Shown here: positions 10,100 to 19,346 of the stretch, piece after piece
Position numbering within the stretch: position 1 is the first letter of the stretch
Layout of the letters: the number at the start of each line of letters is the position of its first letter
Assembly: GCF_027257845.1 (NCBI RefSeq)
Contig: NZ_JAPVOT010000006.1
Location: forward strand, 175,058-239,057
Length of the DNA stretch: 64,000 nt
Reading direction: 5' to 3'
DNA from: Alteromonas sp. BMJM2
GTDB taxonomy: Bacteria > Pseudomonadota > Gammaproteobacteria > Enterobacterales > Alteromonadaceae
Notes under the pieces: model-generated
The model's database searches: none
The model's input: only the letters and a program-made list of their open reading frames with translations
Told to the model about the DNA's origin: nothing
Program-made: the position numbers and the translations under genes

Positions 10100-11860
10100 A
10101 TGACAACAACTGTCGACATGACATTTAAAGACCTAAATTTACCAGAACCTCTCTTACAAGCCATTGAAAAAGTTGGCTACGAGAAACCGTCACCTATCCA
10201 AGCTGAGAGTATTCCACTTTTGCTTGAAGGTCACGATTTACTCGGTCAGGCACAGACAGGGACAGGAAAAACCGCTGCGTTTGCCCTGCCCATGTTGGCA
10301 AATATCGATCCTGAGCAACGTAAGCCGCAATTACTGGTATTAGCCCCAACTCGTGAATTAGCTATTCAGGTTGCAGAGGCATTTCAGGTTTATGCGAGCT
10401 TTAGTCAAAAAATTAAAGTACTTCCAGTATACGGCGGTCAGTCTTACGACAACCAAATTCGCCAGCTTAAGCGCGGCGTTCAGGTTGTAGTAGGTACTCC
10501 AGGTCGTATCATTGACCATATTAAGCGCAAAACATTGGATTTAAGCGAACTTAAATTCCTTGTGCTTGACGAAGCTGATGAAATGCTTCGTATGGGCTTT
10601 ATTGATGATGTAGAGCTTATTCTAAGCCACGCACCTGCCCAGCGGCAGACGGCGTTATTCTCAGCAACCATGCCTGGACCAATCAAGAAGATAACGCAGC
10701 GTTATCTCAAGGATCCGAAACACGTAAAAATTGCGTCAAAAGTTAGCACGGCGAGCACCATTCGTCAGCGCTTTTGCCAAGTTGCTCCTCATCATAAACT
10801 TGAGGCGCTTACGCGTATTATGGAAGTCGAAAAATTCGACGGCATGATTATTTTTGTTCGCACCAAAACAGCCACTGTTGAATTAGCAGATAAGCTTTCA
10901 GCACGCGGTTTTGATGTAGAACCACTGAACGGCGATATTCCACAGTCTGCTCGTGAGCGAACTGTTGATAAGTTAAAACAGGGCCACATCGATATTCTGG
11001 TGGCAACTGATGTTGTTGCACGTGGTCTTGACGTTGAACGTGTTAGTCACGTTATTAACTATGACATTCCGTATGACAGTGAATCTTATGTTCACCGTAT
11101 TGGTCGTACAGGCCGTGCTGGTCGTCAGGGTGATGCGATTCTGTTTATCTCTCACCGTGAAAAACGCTTGTTGTTCTCTATTGAGAAAACAACGAAGCAG
11201 GCTATTGAAGCAATGCCTATTCCTTCAATTAGCGAAATCAACCAGACCCGTCTTACGCGCTTTAAGCAGTCGGTAATGGAAGCAACGCAAGACGATAGCA
11301 TTGAATCGTTGATGCCAATTGTTGAGATGATCAAAGAAGAAAATGAAGCTTCTCCAGAAGTCCTTCTTGCTGCAATGATCAAAATCGCTCAGGGCGACGA
11401 GCCATTGGTGCTTAAAGAGTCTGATCGTCCAGACCTTAACAGCAAGCCGCCTCGCGATAGTCGTGAGCGCAGCGACCGCCCTGGTGGTCGTGAAAGTCGC
11501 GACCGAAAGCCAAGAGCGCCTCGTGGCAATCGCAAGCCAGATGAAGGTATGCAACGTTTTCGCATAGAAGTTGGCCATGTACACGGTGCTAAGCCGGGTA
11601 ACATTGTAGGCGCTATTGCAAACGAAGCTAACATTGACTCGAAGAACATCGGTGCTATCGAGATATATGACAACTTCAGTACGGTTGACTTGCCAAGCGG
11701 CATGCCTAAAGAAACACACTCTACGCTTCAAGGAACGAGAGTAGCGGGTCAACGTCTTAACCTTCGCGAGTGGTCGGATACACCGCCGCCTAAACGTGAA
11801 CGTGGCGACAACCGTGGTGAAAACCGCAGTCGTGATAACCGCGCACGTCGCAAGTCGTAA
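10100..11860 (+). CDS. deaD: Cold-shock DEAD-box RNA helicase DeaD/CsdA
   Basis: An ATP-dependent RNA helicase acting in ribosome biogenesis and mRNA turnover at low temperature. Motifs in order: Q-motif (KPSPIQAESIP), Walker A AQTGTGKT (51-58), PTRELAIQ, DEAD in VLDEADEML, SAT in LFSATMP, then RGLDVERV and HRIGRTGRAGR in the second RecA lobe. The C-terminus carries a DbpA/CsdA-type RNA-binding domain (MQRFRIEVGHVHGAKPGNIVG...) followed by an Arg-rich tail. The frame is open 116 codons further upstream, but that extension crosses the promoter and the divergent gene; the ATG at 10100 (AGGA seven bases before it) begins the conserved sequence. Length 586, E. coli 629. Confidence 0.95.
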   Translation: MTTTVDMTFKDLNLPEPLLQAIEKVGYEKPSPIQAESIPLLLEGHDLLGQAQTGTGKTAAFALPMLANIDPEQRKPQLLVLAPTRELAIQVAEAFQVYASFSQKIKVLPVYGGQSYDNQIRQLKRGVQVVVGTPGRIIDHIKRKTLDLSELKFLVLDEADEMLRMGFIDDVELILSHAPAQRQTALFSATMPGPIKKITQRYLKDPKHVKIASKVSTASTIRQRFCQVAPHHKLEALTRIMEVEKFDGMIIFVRTKTATVELADKLSARGFDVEPLNGDIPQSARERTVDKLKQGHIDILVATDVVARGLDVERVSHVINYDIPYDSESYVHRIGRTGRAGRQGDAILFISHREKRLLFSIEKTTKQAIEAMPIPSISEINQTRLTRFKQSVMEATQDDSIESLMPIVEMIKEENEASPEVLLAAMIKIAQGDEPLVLKESDRPDLNSKPPRDSRERSDRPGGRESRDRKPRAPRGNRKPDEGMQRFRIEVGHVHGAKPGNIVGAIANEANIDSKNIGAIEIYDNFSTVDLPSGMPKETHSTLQGTRVAGQRLNLREWSDTPPPKRERGDNRGENRSRDNRARRKS

Positions 11861-11882
11861 GATCGAAATAAAAGCGACTTCC

Positions 11883-11913
11883 GCCTTTATATAACGTTGT
11901 GGAATATAAAGGC
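11883..11913. repeat. Perfect 10-bp inverted repeat after deaD
   Basis: GCCTTTATAT at 11883-11892 and ATATAAAGGC at 11904-11913, separated by 11 bases. AT-rich hairpin without a following T-run, so a processing or stability element rather than a terminator. Confidence 0.8.
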
Positions 11914-11936
11914 TGATTTCGTTGTTTCTAATTAAA

Positions 11937-11973
11937 AAGAATTAGCGCAAAATAGCGTTAGTTCTTTTTTTTT
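11937..11973 (+). terminator. Rho-independent terminator between deaD and cysG
   Basis: 12-bp stem 11937-11948 / 11955-11966 (two G-U pairs), 6-base loop, then an unbroken T-run to 11973. It ends only 11 bases before the cysG ATG, leaving no room for a downstream promoter or a normal ribosome-binding site. Confidence 0.8.
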
Positions 11974-11984
11974 ATGTGCCCCCT

Positions 11985-13370
11985 ATGGATTACTTCCCCC
12001 TATTTCTAGATGCTCGTTCGCTAAACTGCCTTATTGTTGGTGCTGGTGAAGTAGCTGCTCGCAAACTTGAACTGATCATGAAAACGCCGGCAACTATTAC
12101 CGTGGTAGCGCCGTGGGTATGCGATACGGTAAAAGCCCTTGCAAAGAGTGACAAGGTGACTTTAATAGAGCGTGAATTTATCGATAGTGACCTAGCGCAT
12201 AAAGACATGGTGTTTATTGCTACCGATAAACCCGATATAAACCAATACATTCACGACCTAGGTCGCGAGCAGAAGGTGCTGGTGAATGTGGTTGATAACA
12301 CCCCCTTGTGCCAATTTATTACACCTTCCATCGTAGACCGTTCACCTATCATTATTGCCATGAGTAGCGGTGGTGTTGCACCGGTCTTGCTACGCTATTT
12401 ACGTCAGAAGTTAGAAACCGTTTTGCCCGCCAATTTGAGCAGACTTGGTTCATTTTCTGAGAAGTTCAGAGACAAAGTGAAACAGGCCCTAGATGGCGTC
12501 ACTGCCCGTCGGTATTTTTGGGAAGATGTGCTAGATGGCGACATTGCCGAGATGGTTGAAAAAGGGCAAGACGAAAAAGCAGATAACGCCTTTGAAATAG
12601 CCTTGCAAGCGGCAGCAGAGAATAAGAAAGTGACTGGGCAAGTGTACCTTGTGGGAGCAGGCCCTGGCGATCCTGACCTACTCACCTTTCGCGCACTGCG
12701 TTTAATGCAAAAGGCCGATGTGGTAGTTTACGACCGCTTAGTCTCGCCACAGATTCTAGAATTGGTACGTAGAGACGCTGAAAAAATCTATGTGGGAAAA
12801 GCCATGAGCAATCATACCCTTCCTCAAGATGACATTAATAAACTGATGGTAGATGAAGCGAAAAAAGGCAACCGCGTTGTGAGATTAAAAGGCGGCGACC
12901 CGTTTATTTTTGGTCGCGGCGGTGAAGAAATTCAAACCCTTATTGAGCACGGCATTGAGTTTCAGGTAGTGCCGGGTATTACCGCGGCAAGTGGCGCTTC
13001 TAGTTATGCAGGTATACCACTTACCCACCGAGATCACGCGCAGTCGGTGGTGTTTGCTACTGGTCACTTGCGAAACGGTACCATCGACTTGAATTGGCCT
13101 GCATTAGCCCACAAAAATCAAACCGCAGTATTTTATATGGGGTTAACCGGGCTACCCATTATTTGCGAAAAACTTATTGAGCATGGCTTACCTGCTTCTA
13201 CGCCTATCGCTTTGGTACAGCAGGCAACAACCGACGACCAACGTGTACTTATTGGCACACTAAGCGACATTTGTGCTAAGCAAAAAGAAGCGCAGTTAAA
13301 GCCGCCTACGCTAGTTATTGTGGGTACCGTAGTAAACCTGCATGACGAGCTTAACTGGTTTCAACAATAG
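11985..13370 (+). CDS. cysG: Siroheme synthase CysG (trifunctional)
   Basis: Makes siroheme from uroporphyrinogen III for sulfite and nitrite reductases. The N-terminal CysG-B half has the NAD-binding loop GAGEVAARK (19-27) and performs precorrin-2 dehydrogenation and iron chelation. The C-terminal half is the SAM uroporphyrinogen methyltransferase: VYLVGAGPGDPDLLTFRA, VVYDRLVS, RLKGGDPFIFGRGGEE, VVPGITAA. Length 461, E. coli 457. A GTG three codons upstream (11976) is possible, but MDYFPLFLDAR fits family N-termini. Neither start has a visible Shine-Dalgarno sequence, because the T-run of the preceding terminator directly abuts it. No sulfur-assimilation genes are adjacent. Confidence 0.95.
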   Translation: MDYFPLFLDARSLNCLIVGAGEVAARKLELIMKTPATITVVAPWVCDTVKALAKSDKVTLIEREFIDSDLAHKDMVFIATDKPDINQYIHDLGREQKVLVNVVDNTPLCQFITPSIVDRSPIIIAMSSGGVAPVLLRYLRQKLETVLPANLSRLGSFSEKFRDKVKQALDGVTARRYFWEDVLDGDIAEMVEKGQDEKADNAFEIALQAAAENKKVTGQVYLVGAGPGDPDLLTFRALRLMQKADVVVYDRLVSPQILELVRRDAEKIYVGKAMSNHTLPQDDINKLMVDEAKKGNRVVRLKGGDPFIFGRGGEEIQTLIEHGIEFQVVPGITAASGASSYAGIPLTHRDHAQSVVFATGHLRNGTIDLNWPALAHKNQTAVFYMGLTGLPIICEKLIEHGLPASTPIALVQQATTDDQRVLIGTLSDICAKQKEAQLKPPTLVIVGTVVNLHDELNWFQQ

Positions 13371-13482
13371 TCGAAACGGACGGCTGCTCATTTAAATAAG
13401 CTTGTATTTTCTGGCATGAACGACATACTCAGTAAACGAGAGTAACACTCTATTTCTTGAATATGTCGGTTATGGCGGAGAA

Positions 13483-14484
13483 ATGACAAATTTATATGGC
13501 TTTTTATCTGTGTCTATTTACCCCCGCGTGCTAGCTGCGCTAAAGCTGCTCTTGCTGTTTGTTGCTTCGGTTACCGTCAGTGCAAAAGCCTGCGCCGAGC
13601 AACTTGATTTTAGCATCACAAATAAACAAGACAGCGTGCGTTTTGACTACACATGGACAGACAGACAGCAAACTATTCACTCAATTAGCTTTGCACTTCC
13701 TCGAGAAACGATTAAACAAAACCCCACGCTGCAGCCAAATTACAAGCCCAAGATAGCCCAGCGCTACGTAATGGTGGCCCTTTTAAAAGAAACTCAAAAA
13801 TTAAACCCAAAAGAGGCCCGCGTGAATCTAAAGCGCCAGCAAGACGGTATCAACATTGAGGTGAAATCACCAAACCCAGAAAAAGCCGCTGAGGTACTCG
13901 ATAAGCTAAAAACTGTGCAGCAAACGGCGTTTGATGACTACCTGGCAACCCACTATTTTACTCGCTTCACTACCCTGTTTAATCAACGGGCAGTTAAACC
14001 CGACCACCTGCGCTATATTAACGAGTCGGTAAAGCCCATGGTCCCCGTATCTCAAGCGTTTTATGAAAAGCTAGCACCTGAGTCTGATTCACGAGACTAC
14101 TTTGCGCTTTTGCTTAGTTGGCTCCAAAGTATTCCTTACAACGCCATGGACGACAGAGTGGCCAGCAATGGTTCAGGGTTTGCGCCCCCCATTGGCTTAT
14201 TAATGCAAAATCAAGGCGACTGCGACAGTAAAGCTGTGCTGGCATCGTCTATGGTAAGAGCTTTTTTACCCACAACGAAAATGATTATGGTGCTGTTGCC
14301 CGAGCATGCTCTTCTTGGTGTGGCGCTTACTCCCTCGGCTGGTGACGAAACCATTGAATTTGAGGGGAAAGAGTATGTGCTTTACGACCCCACAGGTCCT
14401 GCGCAAATCCCATTTGGTGAAGTGTCTGATAGCACTAAACAGTTTATTGATACGGGCAGGTATCAAATAGAATTAGTGGAATAA
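13483..14484 (+). CDS. Exported transglutaminase-like cysteine protein
   Basis: A 333-residue protein with an N-terminal hydrophobic segment (about 15-36) that is a signal peptide or membrane anchor, ending near SAKACAEQ. The C-terminal part carries the transglutaminase-like catalytic triad: Cys247 in GDCDSKA, His275 in PEHALLGV and Asp302 in LYDPTGPA. Such periplasmic domains act as proteases or in peptide cross-link chemistry; the substrate cannot be read from sequence. The middle region is charged and unassigned. It follows cysG after 112 bp with a good GGCGGAG site before the ATG. Downstream, 14512-14545 holds two copies of TATAGGCAAG 24 bases apart. Confidence 0.7.
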   Translation: MTNLYGFLSVSIYPRVLAALKLLLLFVASVTVSAKACAEQLDFSITNKQDSVRFDYTWTDRQQTIHSISFALPRETIKQNPTLQPNYKPKIAQRYVMVALLKETQKLNPKEARVNLKRQQDGINIEVKSPNPEKAAEVLDKLKTVQQTAFDDYLATHYFTRFTTLFNQRAVKPDHLRYINESVKPMVPVSQAFYEKLAPESDSRDYFALLLSWLQSIPYNAMDDRVASNGSGFAPPIGLLMQNQGDCDSKAVLASSMVRAFLPTTKMIMVLLPEHALLGVALTPSAGDETIEFEGKEYVLYDPTGPAQIPFGEVSDSTKQFIDTGRYQIELVE

Positions 14485-14600
14485 GCTTCCCTGTGCCCGA
14501 TGGCCTCTGCGTATAGGCAAGGGTTTAGATAAGGTTATAGGCAAGCTTTTCTATAAGGAAACCGGTGGAGCAAGGTGACTGATAATTTAAAGAAGTAGGC

Positions 14601-14637
14601 TGCTTGAAGGCATGATGAAACTCATTACCTTCAAGCA
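14601..14637. repeat. Hairpin between convergent genes
   Basis: Perfect 10-bp arms TGCTTGAAGG / CCTTCAAGCA with an inner ATGA/TCAT pairing. No T-run on either strand, so terminator function is uncertain although it sits exactly between converging stops. Confidence 0.7.
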
Positions 14638-14651
14638 AAAGTCAGCTAACG

Positions 14652-16049
14652 CTACAAGTTCTCTTCTGCAAAGCTGGCAAGGCGGCTGCGTACCACGCCA
14701 TCGAGGTTAATGGTGGCACTACCTGAGAAGTCTTTAAATTTCTCGACTAAATACGTTAAACCTGACGTAACCGCGCTAAGGTAGTTGCTGTCTATTTGCG
14801 CAAGGTTGCCGCCAACAATCAGTTTTGTACCCTCACCACATCGGGTAATGATGGTTTTAAGCTGTGATGCCGTTAAATTTTGCGATTCATCAAGAATCAC
14901 GATGGCGTTTTGAATACTGCGGCCGCGCATAAAGTTTACTGATTTATACTGAATATTGGCCTTTTCCATAATGTAATTCATAGAGCCTTTGGTATTTTCA
15001 TCGTGCTTGTGCAGCACTTCTAATGAATCGGTAATAGCGGCTAGCCACGGCAGCATTTTCTCCTCTTCCGTTCCCGGTAAAAAACCAATAGATTCGGCAA
15101 TTTCTGGAGTACTGCGAGTGACGATGATTTTGTCATACATATTGCGCTCCACCACCATTTCAAGGGCGGCGGCAAGCGCTAGAAGCGTTTTACCACTGCC
15201 CGCAGGCCCGGTGAGAATACACATATCAATATGAGGGTCTAACAAGGCATGCAGTGCCATACCCTGGCCAATATTCTTCGGCGTTATGCCCCATGCATGA
15301 CGGCTCATTAATCTTTCGTAGCCGAGGTCGAGTACCGCTAAGGTATCATCAGAAATTTCTTCAACAAGGCCAGCAAATTCTTTACTGTCATCCAGTAGAA
15401 ACTCGTTGATATAGGCCTCTGGCAGTATCGACTTTGGCACGGTGTGAATGGTGTCCCGCCCCTCGGTTCGGCTATCAACACTTTTCACGTTATCCCAAAA
15501 GTTACCTTCAAAAGTATGGAAGCCTCGAGACAGATACTTAATGTCGGTGATAAGTTGGTCGGTGCGATAATCTTCAACATGCGCTAAACCGGCGCCTTTC
15601 GCCTTTAACCGCATATTTAAATCTTTCGTCACCAACACCACTTTTTGCGGTGCGTAAACCTTTTGAATATGAAGCGCCACGTTGATAATGCGATTATCGT
15701 TTTCATTACTTGTGAATACTTGCTGCGCTTCTGCCATATTCAAATCGGCAAATATCGATAGCTTTCCAGTAGGCGCGTTATCACCTGCCCCCAACCCTTC
15801 CATTGATACACCCACAAGCATTTCTTCTGGCGTGGCCTCGTGCAGCAAGTCTTCCATTGAACGAATGGAGACACGGGCGTCTCTAGCCACGTCTTTTTTA
15901 CTGTCTTTGATGTAATCGAGCTCTTCAAGAACCGTCATAGGAATAACAACATCGTGTTCTTTAAAGGAAAGATAGGCGTGAGGTTCGTGAAGCAAAATGT
16001 TGGTATCGAGGACGTATATTTTCGTTTCGGTAGAGTTTCTTCTTGGCAT
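14652..16049 (-). CDS. PIN-PhoH family ATPase/ribonuclease (PhoH2-like)
   Basis: A two-domain RNA-handling protein. Residues 1 to about 150 form a PIN nuclease domain: YVLDTNILLHEP with acidic Asp15, a second acidic cluster near LEELD, and LVTKDLNMRLKAK. Residues about 250-465 form the PhoH ATPase with Walker A GPAGSGKT (281-288), the Walker B-like AIVILDESQN, and TRCGEGTKLIVGGN. The PIN-PhoH fusion is known as PhoH2 (RNA helicase with ribonuclease activity). No toxin-antitoxin partner lies beside it. Its 471-bp upstream region, shared with divergent rapA, contains three hairpins, one of them 26 bp before the start codon. Confidence 0.85.
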   Translation of the reverse strand: MPRRNSTETKIYVLDTNILLHEPHAYLSFKEHDVVIPMTVLEELDYIKDSKKDVARDARVSIRSMEDLLHEATPEEMLVGVSMEGLGAGDNAPTGKLSIFADLNMAEAQQVFTSNENDNRIINVALHIQKVYAPQKVVLVTKDLNMRLKAKGAGLAHVEDYRTDQLITDIKYLSRGFHTFEGNFWDNVKSVDSRTEGRDTIHTVPKSILPEAYINEFLLDDSKEFAGLVEEISDDTLAVLDLGYERLMSRHAWGITPKNIGQGMALHALLDPHIDMCILTGPAGSGKTLLALAAALEMVVERNMYDKIIVTRSTPEIAESIGFLPGTEEEKMLPWLAAITDSLEVLHKHDENTKGSMNYIMEKANIQYKSVNFMRGRSIQNAIVILDESQNLTASQLKTIITRCGEGTKLIVGGNLAQIDSNYLSAVTSGLTYLVEKFKDFSGSATINLDGVVRSRLASFAEENL

Positions 16050-16520
16050 CCTTCACTCCATAAAATAAAGCCAAGCTAGCCGTTGTTTGGCAATGGCTAG
16101 CGAGCTACAGCTGGGTAACTACGGGGATGCCGCTCGAAACAGGACATCTCCCCTACTCGCGTCGACTGAGAAGCAGCAATAACCCACTGCTTCAAGCGTT
16201 TGATAACTATTTCCTAAACGCTAATTCCACCATAAGCCAGAAATACAGATTTCGCACTGTTTTTATCTTTTTATTTTCACTCGCTTACACAGGTTAATAC
16301 TCACTTGGGCACTGGATTTACCTTATGAAGTAGCCAATGGCTTGATATCTAGCACTGGTTTTTATGCGCATTAAGAGGTCAATATAATTCCTTCTTTGAC
16401 TTTACAGCAACAGTGACGTGCTCACCAAATTAACAGAAAAGCGTGCCAAATAAGCTAGTATTAATGACTTATTACCATGCAATGCGTACAATACCGCCCC
16501 CGCAAAAAGGTGAGTGATTT
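16050..16520. other. phoH-rapA divergent intergenic region with three hairpins
   Basis: No gene. Inverted repeats seen: 16075-16101 (11-bp stem including one G-U, 5-base loop), 16171-16192 (AAGCAG/CTGCTT, 10-base loop) and 16195-16222 (AGCGTTT/AAACGCT, 14-base loop). The rest is AT-rich and must contain promoters for both genes. Confidence 0.65.
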
Positions 16521-19346
16521 ATGAGTTCAGACAGTCAATTTTCTATTGGTCAGCGTTGGTTAAGCAATACAGAAACCGAATTGGGATTGGGCGCCATTGT
16601 TGGCATTGATTTTCGTTCAGTTGAAGTGCTGTATCCCGCCACTGGCGAAGCGCGTATCTATACAAAAACAGAAGCGCCACTAACGCGACTCACCTTTGAA
16701 ATTGGCGACACCGTAAAAAGCCAAGACGGCTGGGAAATGACGGTGACTGAATCTGAGGAAAGCCAAGGTGTTTTCATCTACCACGGTCTGCGGGAAGATA
16801 CAAAGGCGCAGGCAAGACTGCCAGAAACAATGCTAGACCATCACATTCGCTTGAACCAACCTGAAAAGCGTTTGTTCAGTCAACAGCTCGACCACCCAAA
16901 GTGGTTTGACTTGCGAGAAAGCGCGTTGCGCTATCACTATGAATATCAGCGCTCAAATACCATTGGCGTAGCCGGGGCACGAATTTCACTGATTCCCCAC
17001 CAATTGCACATTGCCTCTGAAGTAGGTGGCCGCCACGCTCCGCGGGTGCTCCTTGCCGATGAAGTCGGTTTGGGGAAAACCATTGAAGCTGCGCTAATCA
17101 TTCATCAGCAGATCAAGACCGGGAGAGCCTCTCGCATTCTTATTTTAGTGCCAGACTCACTCGTGCATCAGTGGTTGGTAGAAATGCTTCGTCGCGTTAA
17201 CCTGCCTTTCGCTATTTTCGATGAGAGCCGCTGCGAAGCGCTGGACGAAGAAGATATTAACCCCTTTGACAGTGAGCAACTTGTTCTGTGCAGCATCGAC
17301 TTTTTAAGCAGCAATGAGAAACGACAGCAGCAGGTTCAGGCTGCAGATTGGGATTTGATGGTTGTGGATGAAGCACACCACTTGTCTTGGTCGCAAGAAG
17401 CGCCGTCGCAAGAATATCTTTGTGTTGAGGGGCTTGCCCAAAGTACGCCAGGGGTGCTTCTGTTAACAGCAACCCCCGATCAGTTAGGTCACGAAAGTCA
17501 CTTTGCTCGCCTGCGTTTACTCGACCCTGCACGCTTTCACAGTTACGAAGAGTTTCTTACCGAAGAATCGCAATACAGTCAGCTTGCCGATGCGGTTGCT
17601 CCGTTATTGTCAGACGCTGAGCCGAACGAAAAACAGCGCGCTACCCTTTGCAACTTTGCACCGGATGTCATGGAGCACGCTGGCAACCTCACCAGCTCTA
17701 AAAATAGACATGAACTGTTACACCAACTCATAGATTGCCACGGTACAGGCCGTATGCTGTTTAGAAACCGTCGCGCCAATATTGAAGGCTTTCCCGAGCG
17801 CAAACTGTCTGCCTACGAGCTAGCCATGCCACAAGAATATGAAGCGGCCGTGAATAGCGACGATTTGCTCAACGCGCTTTATCCCGAACGTGTGCCAAGC
17901 GTGGTAAACAGTTGGACTAAACTAGACCCCCGCGTTAGCTGGCTAGTCGACTTCATGCAAGAGGTTAAGCCCGAGAAGATACTGCTTATTTGCGCCAGTG
18001 CCCGCACAGCACAGGAACTCGGTGAGGTTATTCGTACACAGACTGGCGTTAGACACAGCGTGTTTCATGAAGGCATGAGCATTGTTGAGCGCGATAAGGC
18101 AGCTCACTACTTCGCTGATGAAGAAGATGGCGCACAAATTTTGCTGTGTAGTGAAATAGGCAGTGAAGGGCGTAACTTCCAGTTTGCCCACCACCTGGTG
18201 TTGTTTGATTTACCCATTACACCTGATTTATTAGAGCAGCGTATTGGTCGCTTAGACCGTATAGGTCAGACGCAAACTGTGAACATTCATGTTCCCTATC
18301 TCGCAAAAAGCGCACAGCACGTATTGCTCGACTGGTATCACGAAGGCTTGAACGCCTTTGAAAAAACTTGCCCCACAGGGTCTGGCGTATTTGAAGACGT
18401 CAAGCCATTGTTGATGAGTGCATGCTTACACCCTAACGATATGACGGCAAGAGACGAACTGATTAACTTAAGTGTTAAACTGAACAGTCAGCTGGTTGCT
18501 CAGCTAGAAGCAGGTAGAGATCGCTTGCTTGAGCTTAATGCCTCGGGTGAAGGCCGAGTTGAAGCACTATTAGAGGACATTATTGCCCTTGATAGTGAGC
18601 AAGACCTTTCGCGCTTTATGGGCCGTGTTTTTGATGCCATCGGTGTTCAGCAAGATGAGAAAGGCAACGACTGCTTTATTCTCATGCCAACAGAGCAAAT
18701 GGTGAGTCAGCTACCTGGGTTAGACCCTGAGGGAATGACGGTAACCTACAAGCGTCGTGTGGCTACAACCTTAGAAAACGTGCAGTTTTTAAGTTGGGAC
18801 CATCCCCTTGTTCACACCGCGATTGACGTTGTACTCACCGACGTACATGGCAAGAGCAGTATGGGCTTTATTGCCGACCCAGATTTACCTAAGGGCGCTT
18901 ATTGGATAGAAGCATTGTTTGTGCTTCATGCACAAGCACCAAAAGCCCTTCAGCTAGGCCGTTTTCTTCCGCAAACGCCGGTACGGATATGTCTTGATGC
19001 CCAAGGAAACCCTGTGGATTTAAGCTTTGATGTGAAACGAAAAGTCGGGCGCAAAATATCGTCACAGCTATTAAAAGCATTACAGCAGCCTCTTAGCATT
19101 GCGATAGAAAATACACGTAAACTTGCACACCAGGCAGCGAATCAAAAGCTACACGACGCGCTTAACACTATGCACACCACACTAAATGGTGAAATACAGC
19201 GACTCAAAGACTTACAGAAGCGCAACCCTGCCGTGCGCGATAGTGAGATAGTGTTTATTGAGCAGCAGATAAGTGCGCTAGATAAAGTTATTCAGGGCGC
19301 CGATGTGCAGTTTGATGCCATTCGTATCATAGTGAATAATCCGTAA
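16521..19346 (+). CDS. rapA: RNA polymerase-associated protein RapA (SWI2/SNF2 ATPase)
   Basis: RapA binds RNA polymerase and uses ATP to promote recycling of stalled or post-termination enzyme. The N-terminal Tudor-like region begins FSIGQRWLSNTETELGLG. The helicase core shows DEVGLGKT (180-187), DEAH (283-286), LLTATPD, and in the second lobe SEIGSEGRNFQFAHHLVLFDLP and QRIGRLDRIGQ. The C-terminal spacer domain completes a 941-residue protein (E. coli 968). A strong AAGGTGAG site precedes the ATG. The stop overlaps the start of rluA by one base (TAATG), so the pair is cotranscribed, as in E. coli. Confidence 0.96.
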   Translation: MSSDSQFSIGQRWLSNTETELGLGAIVGIDFRSVEVLYPATGEARIYTKTEAPLTRLTFEIGDTVKSQDGWEMTVTESEESQGVFIYHGLREDTKAQARLPETMLDHHIRLNQPEKRLFSQQLDHPKWFDLRESALRYHYEYQRSNTIGVAGARISLIPHQLHIASEVGGRHAPRVLLADEVGLGKTIEAALIIHQQIKTGRASRILILVPDSLVHQWLVEMLRRVNLPFAIFDESRCEALDEEDINPFDSEQLVLCSIDFLSSNEKRQQQVQAADWDLMVVDEAHHLSWSQEAPSQEYLCVEGLAQSTPGVLLLTATPDQLGHESHFARLRLLDPARFHSYEEFLTEESQYSQLADAVAPLLSDAEPNEKQRATLCNFAPDVMEHAGNLTSSKNRHELLHQLIDCHGTGRMLFRNRRANIEGFPERKLSAYELAMPQEYEAAVNSDDLLNALYPERVPSVVNSWTKLDPRVSWLVDFMQEVKPEKILLICASARTAQELGEVIRTQTGVRHSVFHEGMSIVERDKAAHYFADEEDGAQILLCSEIGSEGRNFQFAHHLVLFDLPITPDLLEQRIGRLDRIGQTQTVNIHVPYLAKSAQHVLLDWYHEGLNAFEKTCPTGSGVFEDVKPLLMSACLHPNDMTARDELINLSVKLNSQLVAQLEAGRDRLLELNASGEGRVEALLEDIIALDSEQDLSRFMGRVFDAIGVQQDEKGNDCFILMPTEQMVSQLPGLDPEGMTVTYKRRVATTLENVQFLSWDHPLVHTAIDVVLTDVHGKSSMGFIADPDLPKGAYWIEALFVLHAQAPKALQLGRFLPQTPVRICLDAQGNPVDLSFDVKRKVGRKISSQLLKALQQPLSIAIENTRKLAHQAANQKLHDALNTMHTTLNGEIQRLKDLQKRNPAVRDSEIVFIEQQISALDKVIQGADVQFDAIRIIVNNP

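Noticed and set aside
11225..11752. 175-codon minus-strand frame inside deaD
   Set aside because: Antisense shadow of the conserved helicase coding sequence.
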